DNA of 64,000 nucleotides from CATOSD01 sp965203135 (GTDB lineage: Bacteria > Chloroflexota > Dehalococcoidia > Lucifugimonadales > CATOSD01), in NCBI GenBank assembly GCA_965203135.1, contig CBDBBO010000002.1, positions 1,010,352 through 1,074,351 of the forward strand, read 5' to 3'. How positions within the stretch are numbered: the stretch's first letter is position 1; every line of letters starts with the position of its first letter. The notes under the pieces are model-generated. The model had not been told where the DNA came from. It was given only the letters and a program-made list of their open reading frames with translations, and did no database searches. This document shows positions 17,619 through 24,515 of this stretch, one piece after another. The position numbers were made by a program, and so were the translations under genes.

Positions 17619-18653
17619 GTGGAGCTTGAGGCATCCGGTCTGTCCCGCTTTCGGCTCTCCGGTCCATTAGGCGAAGGGGCGGACTGCCAGGTGTTCGCCG
17701 CCACGGACCTGGAGGACGGCTCCCCGGCCGTCGTCAAGCGACCCCACCCAACCCTGATCGTGAGGGGCCAGCACGCCGACGTGGAGCGCCGGCTCTTACG
17801 TTCAGTTTCCTTACAACAAGTCTTGGGACGTGCCTCCAAGCATCTGGCCGGGGTAGTCGCTCACTCGACCGTGCAAGCGGGAACCGGCTACTTCGGCGAC
17901 TCCCACGACAGGCCATACCTGGCGGTCGTGGAGCAGAGAGCAACAGGCGTGCCGCTGGTGGGCAGCGCTACGGACGGTATCAAGCGAATGCCTATTGGAC
18001 TGCCTCAACAGCTTTTCGCCCTACATCCTGTGCGCCGTCATCCGAACCGACCTGGGTTCTCGGTGGCGATGGACGTCCTGGAGGTCGGAGAGGCGTTTTT
18101 CGAAATGGGGCTTGTGCTGCTGGACGCCAGGCCGCAGAACGTCTTCTTCGACCCGGCACGGGCGCGCATCACCCTGATCGACACGGGAGGCGCGACTGAG
18201 ACGAGAGAGGCGACGAGGAGACGACCCGCGCTCGATGCGCACGACTTCTACGCCGAGCTGTTCAAATGGTACGTCCCGCTGGGCGACCCTCCCTCGGATG
18301 TGGACGGTTACTCGACCCCCCACGGCATGGACTCGGTGTCGCGATTCGAGCAGGACCTGGCCGCGTTCAAGCGTGCCTACGAGTCCATGCCCTGCCGGGA
18401 TATAGGCGAGCTCGGCGCCACCATCATCGCGCGAGTGCGCGAGCGCGAGTACTCCCATCCGCCGGACTTCCGGGCGGACTTCGAGTTGCTCGTCGGCCTT
18501 TACGAGGAGCGGTACCAAGCTTTGGCAGGCGACGGGGCGTCGGCGGCTGTATGGACGGAGGCGAGCCAGATGCTCGACCTGCCTTACTGGTGCAAGTTCC
18601 TGTTCGATTCCGGGAACGACATGGCTGCCTACCGCGCGGACGCATCCGGGTAG
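17619..18653 (+). CDS. Protein-kinase-like fold protein with degenerate active site
   Basis: The 344-residue product resembles serine/threonine or small-molecule kinases. FRLSGPLGEGADCQVFAATD is a glycine-rich loop, and AVVKRPHP contains the expected ATP-binding Lys. The catalytic loop reads GLVLLDARPQNVFFD, keeping Asp and Asn but with no His-Arg-Asp, and the DFG motif is replaced by LIDTGG. The C-terminal lobe is helical (about residues 215-330). It could be a pseudokinase or a divergent phosphotransferase. The start GTG at 17619 has CGGAG six bases upstream; a TTG at 17613 is the alternative. Confidence 0.6.
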   Translation: MELEASGLSRFRLSGPLGEGADCQVFAATDLEDGSPAVVKRPHPTLIVRGQHADVERRLLRSVSLQQVLGRASKHLAGVVAHSTVQAGTGYFGDSHDRPYLAVVEQRATGVPLVGSATDGIKRMPIGLPQQLFALHPVRRHPNRPGFSVAMDVLEVGEAFFEMGLVLLDARPQNVFFDPARARITLIDTGGATETREATRRRPALDAHDFYAELFKWYVPLGDPPSDVDGYSTPHGMDSVSRFEQDLAAFKRAYESMPCRDIGELGATIIARVREREYSHPPDFRADFELLVGLYEERYQALAGDGASAAVWTEASQMLDLPYWCKFLFDSGNDMAAYRADASG

Positions 18654-18745
18654 CAAACCGGGCGCATTGCTGCTATTCTGCTTTCGGTAGCGGGAGACCG
18701 CCGCGAGGAGGCCGAACGACACTGCGCGCAAAAGGAGGCGAGGTC

Positions 18746-19855
18746 TTGAAGAGCATCGAAATCGACCGCACCAAACGCCTCAAGCAGGAGCCGCACACCG
18801 GACACAACCGCTGGCATCCGGACGTCCCACCCATACTGGAGATCGACCCGGGCGAGCACGTCCTCTTGGAAACGCGGGACGCCTCGGACGGGCAGATTCG
18901 GCCGGGCATGAGCGTTGCCGACCTCGAGGGAATGGCCACGAAGGTTGGTCATCCTTTGACCGGTCCAGTCTACGTGAAGGGGGCCGTGCCGGGAGACCTC
19001 CTCGAGATAGAGTACGTCGATATCCTGCCGCAGCCATACGGATGGACCCGGATTCGGCCGGGTTCGGGCTTTTTGAGAGACCTGTTCACCGAGCCATACC
19101 TCGTCCACTGGGAGATGAGCGACGGTTGGGCCACCTCGAGCCAGCTTCCCGGCGTGCGAATACCGGACGGCTCGTTCATGGGCACGGCAGGACTCGCGCC
19201 GTCGCATACCCAGGTTGAGGAGTGGCGCAAGCGGGAGGAGGCGCTCGCGGTCCGCGGGGGCGTCGCCGCGCCGCCTGACGCGGAGGACGCGGTACCCTCT
19301 ACCGAGCCGGTGGCGAGCTATGGCCTACGCACGATACCGCCCCGCGAAAACTGCGGCAACGTGGACGTGAAGCAGCTCACGAAGGGTTCGAAACTGCTCA
19401 TCCCCGTGGCCGTGCCGGGCGGTCTATACTCGGCTGGAGACGGCCACTTCGCGCAGGGCGACTCGGAGTGCTGCATCACCGCCATCGAGATGGGCGCGAC
19501 TCCGGTGGTGAGGTTCACCGTGCACAAGGGAGAGGCGAAGCGTCACGGCATACGCATGCCGCGGTTTTCCCATCCGGGATACTTCGCATCCCCGGAGTGG
19601 GCCGCTCCGCGCAACTTCATCGCCACGATGGGATATCCCATCACCAGCGAGGGCGTCAACGACGGCGAGAACGTGACGCTGGCCGCTCGCAACGCCCTGC
19701 TGAATATGATCGAACTGCTTGGCGAACGGGGCTGGAGCCGCGAGCAGGCATACGTGATTTGCAGCGTGGCGGTAGACCTCAAGATCAGCAACATAGTCGA
19801 TCTGCCGAACGTGACGGTGTCGGCGTTCCTGCCCGAAGACATCTTTCAGAGTTAA
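18746..19855 (+). CDS. Acetamidase/formamidase family protein
   Basis: The 369-residue enzyme belongs to the FmdA/AmdA family, which hydrolyses small amides to ammonia and an acid. The family pattern is clear: TGHNRWHPDVPPILEIDPGE near the start, LTGPVYVKGAVPGDLLEIEY, then YGLRTIPPRENCGNVDVKQL and VPGGLYSAGDGHFAQGDSEC, which is the metal-binding core. The start is TTG at 18746 with a strong AAAGGAGG upstream. The gene follows the kinase-like gene after 92 bases and precedes the CoA-transferase by 24 bases. Confidence 0.9.
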   Translation: MKSIEIDRTKRLKQEPHTGHNRWHPDVPPILEIDPGEHVLLETRDASDGQIRPGMSVADLEGMATKVGHPLTGPVYVKGAVPGDLLEIEYVDILPQPYGWTRIRPGSGFLRDLFTEPYLVHWEMSDGWATSSQLPGVRIPDGSFMGTAGLAPSHTQVEEWRKREEALAVRGGVAAPPDAEDAVPSTEPVASYGLRTIPPRENCGNVDVKQLTKGSKLLIPVAVPGGLYSAGDGHFAQGDSECCITAIEMGATPVVRFTVHKGEAKRHGIRMPRFSHPGYFASPEWAAPRNFIATMGYPITSEGVNDGENVTLAARNALLNMIELLGERGWSREQAYVICSVAVDLKISNIVDLPNVTVSAFLPEDIFQS

Positions 19856-19879
19856 CTCAAGAGCAGGTGTGGTGAGCGT

Positions 19880-21148
19880 ATGCCAGGACCTCTAGACGGC
19901 GTGAAGATACTGGAGTTCACGGAGATCATCGCCGGGCCGTTCGGCGGGATGCTGCTCAGCGACATGGGTGCCGACGTCATCAAGGTCGAGCCGCCGTGGG
20001 GAGAGCCGTGGCGATTCGCCCGGGAGTTCATACCCACCGAGAGCCCGACCTACATATCGCTGAACCGCGGCAAGCGCAGCCTTCCCCTCGACCTGACCAG
20101 GCCGGAGGCCCTCGAGGTCGTCCACCGGCTCGTCCCCGACATTGACGTGGTGATAATCAACGCGCGTCCCGACGTACCCTACAACCTGAAGGTGGACTAT
20201 GAGAGCCTGTCGGCAATCAATCCCCGCCTCATCTACTGCGAAAACACCGCCTACGGGCGCAAGGGGCCGGACAGCTACAGGCCCGGCTACGACATCGTGG
20301 TGCAGGCCATGACCGGGCTGATGGCGGCGGAAGGCAAGGTCCAGGATGGCGTGCCGCAGCAGATAACGTCCACGGCCATAGCCGATTACGCCACCGGGCT
20401 GTCCATCGCCTGGTCGGTGTGCGCGGCGCTGTACCACCGCGAGCGCACCGGCAAGGGCCAGAAGATCGAGGCGTCGCTTCTGGGTTCGGCGTTGGCGGTC
20501 CAGTGCGGCCGGTTCATGAGCATCGCGGCGCTCAACGAGGAGCCTCGCGCGGAGCTCCTGGAAAATCTTCAGGCGCTGAGGGAGGCAGGCGCGTCCTACG
20601 AGACGATGCAGGAAGTCTACCGCGAGCAGTCGCCGTTTCGTAGGGGCAACGTCTACTACACGTCGTATCAAGCCAAGGACGGCATAGTGACGGTCGGGTG
20701 CCTGAGCGACAGCCTCCGCAAGAAGATGGCCGACGCCGTGGGGCTGCACGACATACGCTTCGAGCCGGGCTACGATCCGATGTCCGAAGAGACGATAGAG
20801 TTCAACGAGAGGCTGCTGGAGCAGGCGAAGCAGATCTTCCTGGAGAAGACTGTCGACGAGTGGCTGGCTATGCTCGACGAGGCGGGCGTGCCCGCGGGTC
20901 CGCTCAGGTTCGTGGAGGAGCTGCCGGCGAATGAGCAGGTTGTCGCCAACGACCTGGTGGTGGAGCTCGAACACTCGCTCGCGGGCAAGGTGACGATGGT
21001 GGGGCCGCCTTTCAGCATGAGCGAGTCCCCCCTGGAGGCCAGGCGCGCCTCCCCCGCGCTCGGCGAGCACACCTCCGAGATTCTCTCCGAACTGGGCTAC
21101 GACGCCGCCACGATCCAGCACCTTCAGGATGAAGGAGTCACCCGGTAG
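19880..21148 (+). CDS. CaiB/BaiF family (class III) CoA-transferase
   Basis: The 422-residue enzyme moves CoA between carboxylic acids. PLDGVKILEFTEIIAGPFGG is the N-terminal signature, MGADVIKVEPPWGEPWR follows, and the catalytic Asp lies in RPGYDIVVQAMTGLM. The C-terminal SRWL-like domain includes TVDEWLAMLDEAGVPAGPL. Length matches the family. It sits 24 bases after the acetamidase, which suggests that an amide-derived acid could be activated next, but this link is inference. The following metallopeptidase gene starts seven bases after its stop. Confidence 0.92.
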   Translation: MPGPLDGVKILEFTEIIAGPFGGMLLSDMGADVIKVEPPWGEPWRFAREFIPTESPTYISLNRGKRSLPLDLTRPEALEVVHRLVPDIDVVIINARPDVPYNLKVDYESLSAINPRLIYCENTAYGRKGPDSYRPGYDIVVQAMTGLMAAEGKVQDGVPQQITSTAIADYATGLSIAWSVCAALYHRERTGKGQKIEASLLGSALAVQCGRFMSIAALNEEPRAELLENLQALREAGASYETMQEVYREQSPFRRGNVYYTSYQAKDGIVTVGCLSDSLRKKMADAVGLHDIRFEPGYDPMSEETIEFNERLLEQAKQIFLEKTVDEWLAMLDEAGVPAGPLRFVEELPANEQVVANDLVVELEHSLAGKVTMVGPPFSMSESPLEARRASPALGEHTSEILSELGYDAATIQHLQDEGVTR

Positions 21149-21154
21149 GGGGCA

Positions 21155-21889
21155 ATGGAGGGCGCCGTGCGAAGGGTGCGCGCCAAGGGGCGCACCATAG
21201 AGTACGAGCTCAGGCGCAGCAGGCGCCGGACGAAGAACATTGCGCTTACCGTGGAAGGCGGAAAGGTGCTGGTGGCGGCGCCCCTCAAGGCGCGTGTGCG
21301 CGACATAGACAACTTCGTGCGCGCCAACGCCGACTGGATCGCTAAACAGCGTCCGGAGGAGCAGCAGCTCGCGATACCCGAACGGTTCGACGAGACGGCT
21401 ACCGTACCCTACCTCGGCCGGCGCCTGCCGGTGAGCTACGCTCCCGGCGACGGCACGCGCCGCGTCGCCGTCCGGCTCGAGGCGGACGGGTTCCGCGTGT
21501 CGGCGCCGGCCGGACTGGGCGAGCCGGCGCGGTCCGAGCTTGTCTGTGTTGCCGTGCAGAAGTGGTACAAGGAGAGGGCCGCGGAGCGGCTTCCCGAACT
21601 GGTCGACCGCTGGCTGCCGCGATTCGGATTCGATCACCGGCCGCCCGTGAAGATCGGCAACCAGCGCCGCGCGTGGGCCACCTGCTCCAGCGACGGCGTG
21701 CTCCGCTTCAGCTGGCGGGTCATTATGCTGGAAGAGCCGCTGATCGAGTACGTCGTGGCGCACGAGCTGGCGCACCTGGTCCACTTCAACCACTCGCGCG
21801 ACTACTGGCGGCTCGTCACCGCCGTCATGCCCGACCAGGAGGCCCGAAAGCAGCGAACGAGGGAGGCATCGGTCAAGCTCCAGTTCTGA
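21155..21889 (+). CDS. YgjP-like / M48-type zinc metallopeptidase domain protein
   Basis: The 244-residue protein has the YgjP-like (DUF45/SprT-related) pattern: an N-terminal beta domain with YELRRSRRRTKNIALTVEGG, a central helix KWYKERAAERLPELVDRW, the strand RRAWATCSSDGVLRFSWRVI, and the zinc site HELAH at 203-207 with NHSRDYW as the third-ligand region. The C-terminal PDQEARKQ segment is also typical. It has been linked to type I restriction loci and to general proteolysis; neither is visible here. GGTAGGGGG lies just before the ATG. It is part of the same rightward run. Confidence 0.88.
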   Translation: MEGAVRRVRAKGRTIEYELRRSRRRTKNIALTVEGGKVLVAAPLKARVRDIDNFVRANADWIAKQRPEEQQLAIPERFDETATVPYLGRRLPVSYAPGDGTRRVAVRLEADGFRVSAPAGLGEPARSELVCVAVQKWYKERAAERLPELVDRWLPRFGFDHRPPVKIGNQRRAWATCSSDGVLRFSWRVIMLEEPLIEYVVAHELAHLVHFNHSRDYWRLVTAVMPDQEARKQRTREASVKLQF

Positions 21890-21927
21890 GGGATTACGCG
21901 ACCTCCAACACCGAAAGGAGAGCTTTC

Positions 21928-22377
21928 ATGGCAGCTTTGAAGAAACTGATAGCAATGGCGCTCATCGCGTTGTCGGTCGTGGTGGCCGTCCACTTCATCT
22001 TCTCGCCCTTCTACGAGGACGCGGTAGACGTCGGCCTGGTCTGGGACATACTCAACTACTTCATGGCGGCCGCCGCGATAACGCTCATGGTGGTCCACTA
22101 CCAGCGAAAGCGCGAATTCGACGCCCAGGGCTCGAACGGGTCGATAACGCGCGAGTACCTGGAGGTCAACGTCGCGGCTTACGGGGCCATCCTGCTGGCC
22201 ATCTACTTCCTCTGGAACTGGTTCGACAACCTGTTCGTTGGAGGCGGCTTCGCGTTCATCACCGACGAACTCCAGTCGGACAATCGCCTGATCTTCTGGG
22301 GGCTTCTGGACCCGCTGTTCGTGATCGCCTACGGCGCGACCGGTTGCCACCTGCTGCGAAGCTCGGCGCGAGACTGA
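21928..22377 (+). CDS. Small four-helix membrane protein, hypothetical
   Basis: The 149-residue product has four hydrophobic segments: residues 3-30 (LKKLIAMALIALSVVVAVHF), about 42-60, about 84-103 (YGAILLAIYFLWNWFDNLF) and 122-140. The loop between helices 2 and 3 is charged (YQRKREFDAQGSNGSITREY). No family is recognised with confidence. AAAGGAG is eight bases before the ATG at 21928. The frame is open upstream to 21562, but that part is a shadow of the metallopeptidase gene. Confidence 0.65.
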   Translation: MAALKKLIAMALIALSVVVAVHFIFSPFYEDAVDVGLVWDILNYFMAAAAITLMVVHYQRKREFDAQGSNGSITREYLEVNVAAYGAILLAIYFLWNWFDNLFVGGGFAFITDELQSDNRLIFWGLLDPLFVIAYGATGCHLLRSSARD

Positions 22378-22435
22378 ACCGGTGTTAGCTTAGATTGTTA
22401 AAGGCTCGCGGGTGAGCGTTACCCCCATCCTGGCT

Positions 22436-22684
22436 TCACCCTCACCCTAGCCCTCTCCCGTCAAACGCGTGATGCATATTAAAGTGGCCGAAATGCCTGT
22501 TTAGGGCGGTTTTCGGGCCAAGAGCCGCCAACTTGGCGGGTGCTAGGGCTGTGCTGAGTCGAAGGTGGTGCCTAAACTGCAAAAAAAGGCCATCAAACTC
22601 GGTTATCCACATCAACCTGCCTCTTGTGTGGTAGTTCCACAAATCTAATTTGCATCACACGTGTCAAGGGAGAGGGGACTTATC
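22436..22684. repeat. Dispersed palindromic repeat interrupted by a MITE
   Basis: The left half (22436-22464, ending in CCCTCTCCCGTCAA) and right half (22663-22684, starting GTCAAGGGAGAGGGGACT) together match the uninterrupted copy at 726-768. The GTCAA at the junction is duplicated on both sides of the insert. Confidence 0.75.
22465..22662. mobile_element. 198-bp MITE with terminal inverted repeats and 5-bp target duplication
   Basis: The left end reads ACGCGTGATGCATATTAA. The reverse complement of the right end reads ACGTGTGATGCAAATTAG, so about 15 of the first 18 bases match. GTCAA flanks both ends (22460-22464 and 22663-22667) and occurs once in the uninterrupted host repeat at 726-768. 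The interior has no supported gene. A full-length autonomous relative would carry a transposase recognising ACGYGTGATGCA ends; the 5-bp duplication alone does not name the family. Confidence 0.8.
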
Positions 22685-22690
22685 GGATCG

Positions 22691-22720
22691 CCTTCCCCTT
22701 GCGAGGGAGAGGGGACTTTG
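22691..22720. repeat. Dispersed intergenic palindrome, copy 4
   Basis: CCTTCCCCTTGCGAGGGAGAGGGGACTT-type sequence resembles copy 1 at 521-541 (TTCCCCYTGCGAGGG core and GGGACTT tail). It lies directly after the MITE-split copy. Confidence 0.55.
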
Positions 22721-22771
22721 GAAAGACACTGCTGCGAGGCTGGGCGGCTTTCGGAATCGTTGGTGGAATGG

Positions 22772-22777
22772 TATAAT
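22772..22777 (+). promoter_or_regulatory. -10 box of a leaderless cupin transcript
   Basis: A perfect TATAAT is followed by seven bases and then the ATG of the cupin gene, so transcription should start at or next to the ATG. There is no ribosome site before that ATG. The -35 region is weak (TTTCGG at 17-bp spacing). Confidence 0.5.
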
Positions 22778-22784
22778 TTCGGCC

Positions 22785-23189
22785 ATGAGCACCAAACTGG
22801 ATGCCGAGTGCAGCGTGGTAAGGCCGGGCGAGCTGGAGGTGGAGATCGCGTCGGGCGCGATGACGCGCCTTGCGGGGGTGTCGCAGGCTCTCGTGGGGGC
22901 CGAGGGCATCCACCTCGCGGTCGCCACCATCCCGCCCGGTTGCGCATCTTCGCCACACTACCACGTGAACTGCGAGTCGGCCATATACGTGGTGAAGGGT
23001 GAAGGACGTTTCCTCACCGGCAAGCGGCTCGAGAACAGCTTGGCCATAGGACCGGGCGACTTCATCTACGTGCCGCCAGACTCCGTCCATCAGCCGATCA
23101 ACGACAGCATGACGGAGCCTATGGAGCTGATCGTGGCGCGCAACGCGCCGGTGGAGATAGTGGTCGAGCACGACCCCTCCGCGCAATAG
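22785..23189 (+). CDS. Cupin domain protein
   Basis: The 134-residue single-domain cupin shows motif 1 as IPPGCASSPHYHVNCESAIYVVKGEG (two His, Glu) and motif 2 as LAIGPGDFIYVPPDSVHQPIN (His in the last strand). Such beta-barrels bind a divalent metal and act as dioxygenases, isomerases or sensors; the substrate is unknown. The gene stands alone between the MITE region and a tRNA gene, and appears to be leaderless: TATAAT ends eight bases before the ATG and no ribosome site is present. Confidence 0.85.
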   Translation: MSTKLDAECSVVRPGELEVEIASGAMTRLAGVSQALVGAEGIHLAVATIPPGCASSPHYHVNCESAIYVVKGEGRFLTGKRLENSLAIGPGDFIYVPPDSVHQPINDSMTEPMELIVARNAPVEIVVEHDPSAQ

Positions 23190-23225
23190 CTCCACCGCGT
23201 GTTCGAGCGCACGCGAGCCTCAGTT

Positions 23226-23334
23226 CCCGCTCGCGGCATGGGCCATTAGCTCAGACGGTTAGAGCGCAGTCCTGATAAGACTGAGGTCCCTGGTTCGAGT
23301 CCAGGATGGCCCACCAGACTTGATAAGATCAAGA
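23226..23334 (+). repeat. 109-bp direct repeat containing tRNA-Ile, left copy
   Basis: The repeat begins CCCGCTCGCGGCAT, includes the whole tRNA gene, and ends with a small hairpin (CTTGAT-AAG-ATCAAG). It recurs at 24313-24421 with one mismatch seen (G to A in the hairpin loop). Similarity stops shortly outside on both sides. Confidence 0.85.
23240..23316 (+). tRNA. tRNA-Ile (anticodon GAT), copy 1
   Basis: Acceptor GGGCCAT pairs with ATGGCCC; the D stem is GCTC/GAGC; the anticodon stem is CAGTC/GACTG with loop CTGATAA, anticodon GAT (reads ATC/ATT); the T arm is CCTGG-TTCGAGT-CCAGG; CCA is encoded at 23314-23316. All stems are complete. Confidence 0.97.
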
Positions 23335-23361
23335 GCTTTCAGCAGGCGTTCTCAAATCCAA

Positions 23362-24072
23362 ATGCCGCACCCCCTCGTAACCGCGCTCCGCCAGGCCCTT
23401 GCCGACAACGGAGACCCTACCAAAGCCGAGGGCATGCGCCAGTACATGAAATCGGAGATGCCCTACCGCGGTGTTCAAACTCCCCTCCTGCGCCGAATAT
23501 GCAAGGACCTGTTTCTCCGTCACCCCATCGAAGAGAAGGACGTCTGGCGCGGGGTTGTTCTGGATCTATGGAGAAAAGCCGAATACAGGGAAGAACGCTA
23601 CGCTGCACTGGAACTCGCGGGCGCCAAACCCCATAAACCCTTCCGTACCCTCGATACACTGCCCCTCTGGGAAGAACTAGTCGTCACAGGCGCTTGGTGG
23701 GACTACGTCGATGGCATAGCCTCCCACCGACTTTGCGAACTTCTGGAGAGATTCCCGGCTGATATGGCCCGCGAAATGCGGTGCTGGAGTCGGGACCCAG
23801 ATAAGTGGAAACGTCGCTCAGCCATCATCTGCCAGCTTAACCGCAAGGATGAGACTGACGTCTCCCTCCTCTTCGACTGTATCGATCCCAATCTCCCTGA
23901 CCCCGACTTCTTCATCCGCAAGGGCATCGGGTGGGCCCTCCGCTCCCTGGCCTGGACCGACCTCGACACCGTCGAGTCGTACATCGCTCGCAACGAAGGC
24001 CGCATCAGCCCGCTAAGTCGACGAGAGGCCCTGAAGAACGCCGAGAAGATTCGTAGTGGAAGAGGGCGGTAG
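23362..24072 (+). CDS. DNA alkylation repair protein (AlkD-like HEAT-repeat glycosylase)
   Basis: The 236-residue protein matches the AlkC/AlkD superfamily, which excises bulky or positively charged alkylated bases without base flipping. HEAT-like helices are visible throughout, with the family features YMKSEMPYRGVQTPLLRRIC near the start, WWDYVDGIASHRLCELLERF in the middle (the Trp/Asp active-site face) and FFIRKGIGWALRSLAWTD near the end. The gene is bracketed by two identical tRNA-Ile direct repeats 1087 bp apart, so it looks like cargo of a tRNA-targeted insertion or tandem duplication. It is less GC-rich than the genes to its left. Confidence 0.88.
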   Translation: MPHPLVTALRQALADNGDPTKAEGMRQYMKSEMPYRGVQTPLLRRICKDLFLRHPIEEKDVWRGVVLDLWRKAEYREERYAALELAGAKPHKPFRTLDTLPLWEELVVTGAWWDYVDGIASHRLCELLERFPADMAREMRCWSRDPDKWKRRSAIICQLNRKDETDVSLLFDCIDPNLPDPDFFIRKGIGWALRSLAWTDLDTVESYIARNEGRISPLSRREALKNAEKIRSGRGR

Positions 24073-24312
24073 CGCCTCTTTCCCAAAGCTACCCTCTACT
24101 TATTTGCAGCTATTCCGTGCCGTCATCCTTTCCTTCCGGATCGATTGTATCAGGGCTTCGACCAGCGTTCCCTTAACTTCGACTCCGCACCAATAGTTGA
24201 GCATCGCCCGGTGCTTGAGCCCATCCACCATCACCCATTCCGTCCCTGTCCTCTGTTCTTGCTTGACAGCTCCTCAGAGAGTGCGCATTCGTGCTATAAG
24301 CGTTTCTCACTC

Positions 24313-24421
24313 CCCGCTCGCGGCATGGGCCATTAGCTCAGACGGTTAGAGCGCAGTCCTGATAAGACTGAGGTCCCTGGTTCGAGTCCAGGATGGCCCA
24401 CCAGACTTGATAAAATCAAGA
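24313..24421 (+). repeat. 109-bp direct repeat containing tRNA-Ile, right copy
   Basis: Partner of the repeat at 23226-23334. The segment between the two copies holds only the AlkD-like gene; the accessory island begins just to the right. Confidence 0.85.
24327..24403 (+). tRNA. tRNA-Ile (anticodon GAT), copy 2
   Basis: Identical to the copy at 23240 over the full 77 bases, including encoded CCA. Both appear functional. Confidence 0.97.
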
Positions 24422-24515
24422 ACCTTTCGATTGGCGTTTACGCTAGTCCTGTAGCCGAGATAGGAGAGCCAGAGCCTCAGTCGGCTCCCGTCATGCTGTG
24501 ATGGCCAGAGTTGAG

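Noticed and set aside
19892..21793. A 633-codon open frame on the minus strand
   Set aside because: It runs antisense to the CoA-transferase and metallopeptidase genes, which have clear motifs; its composition is that of a shadow frame.
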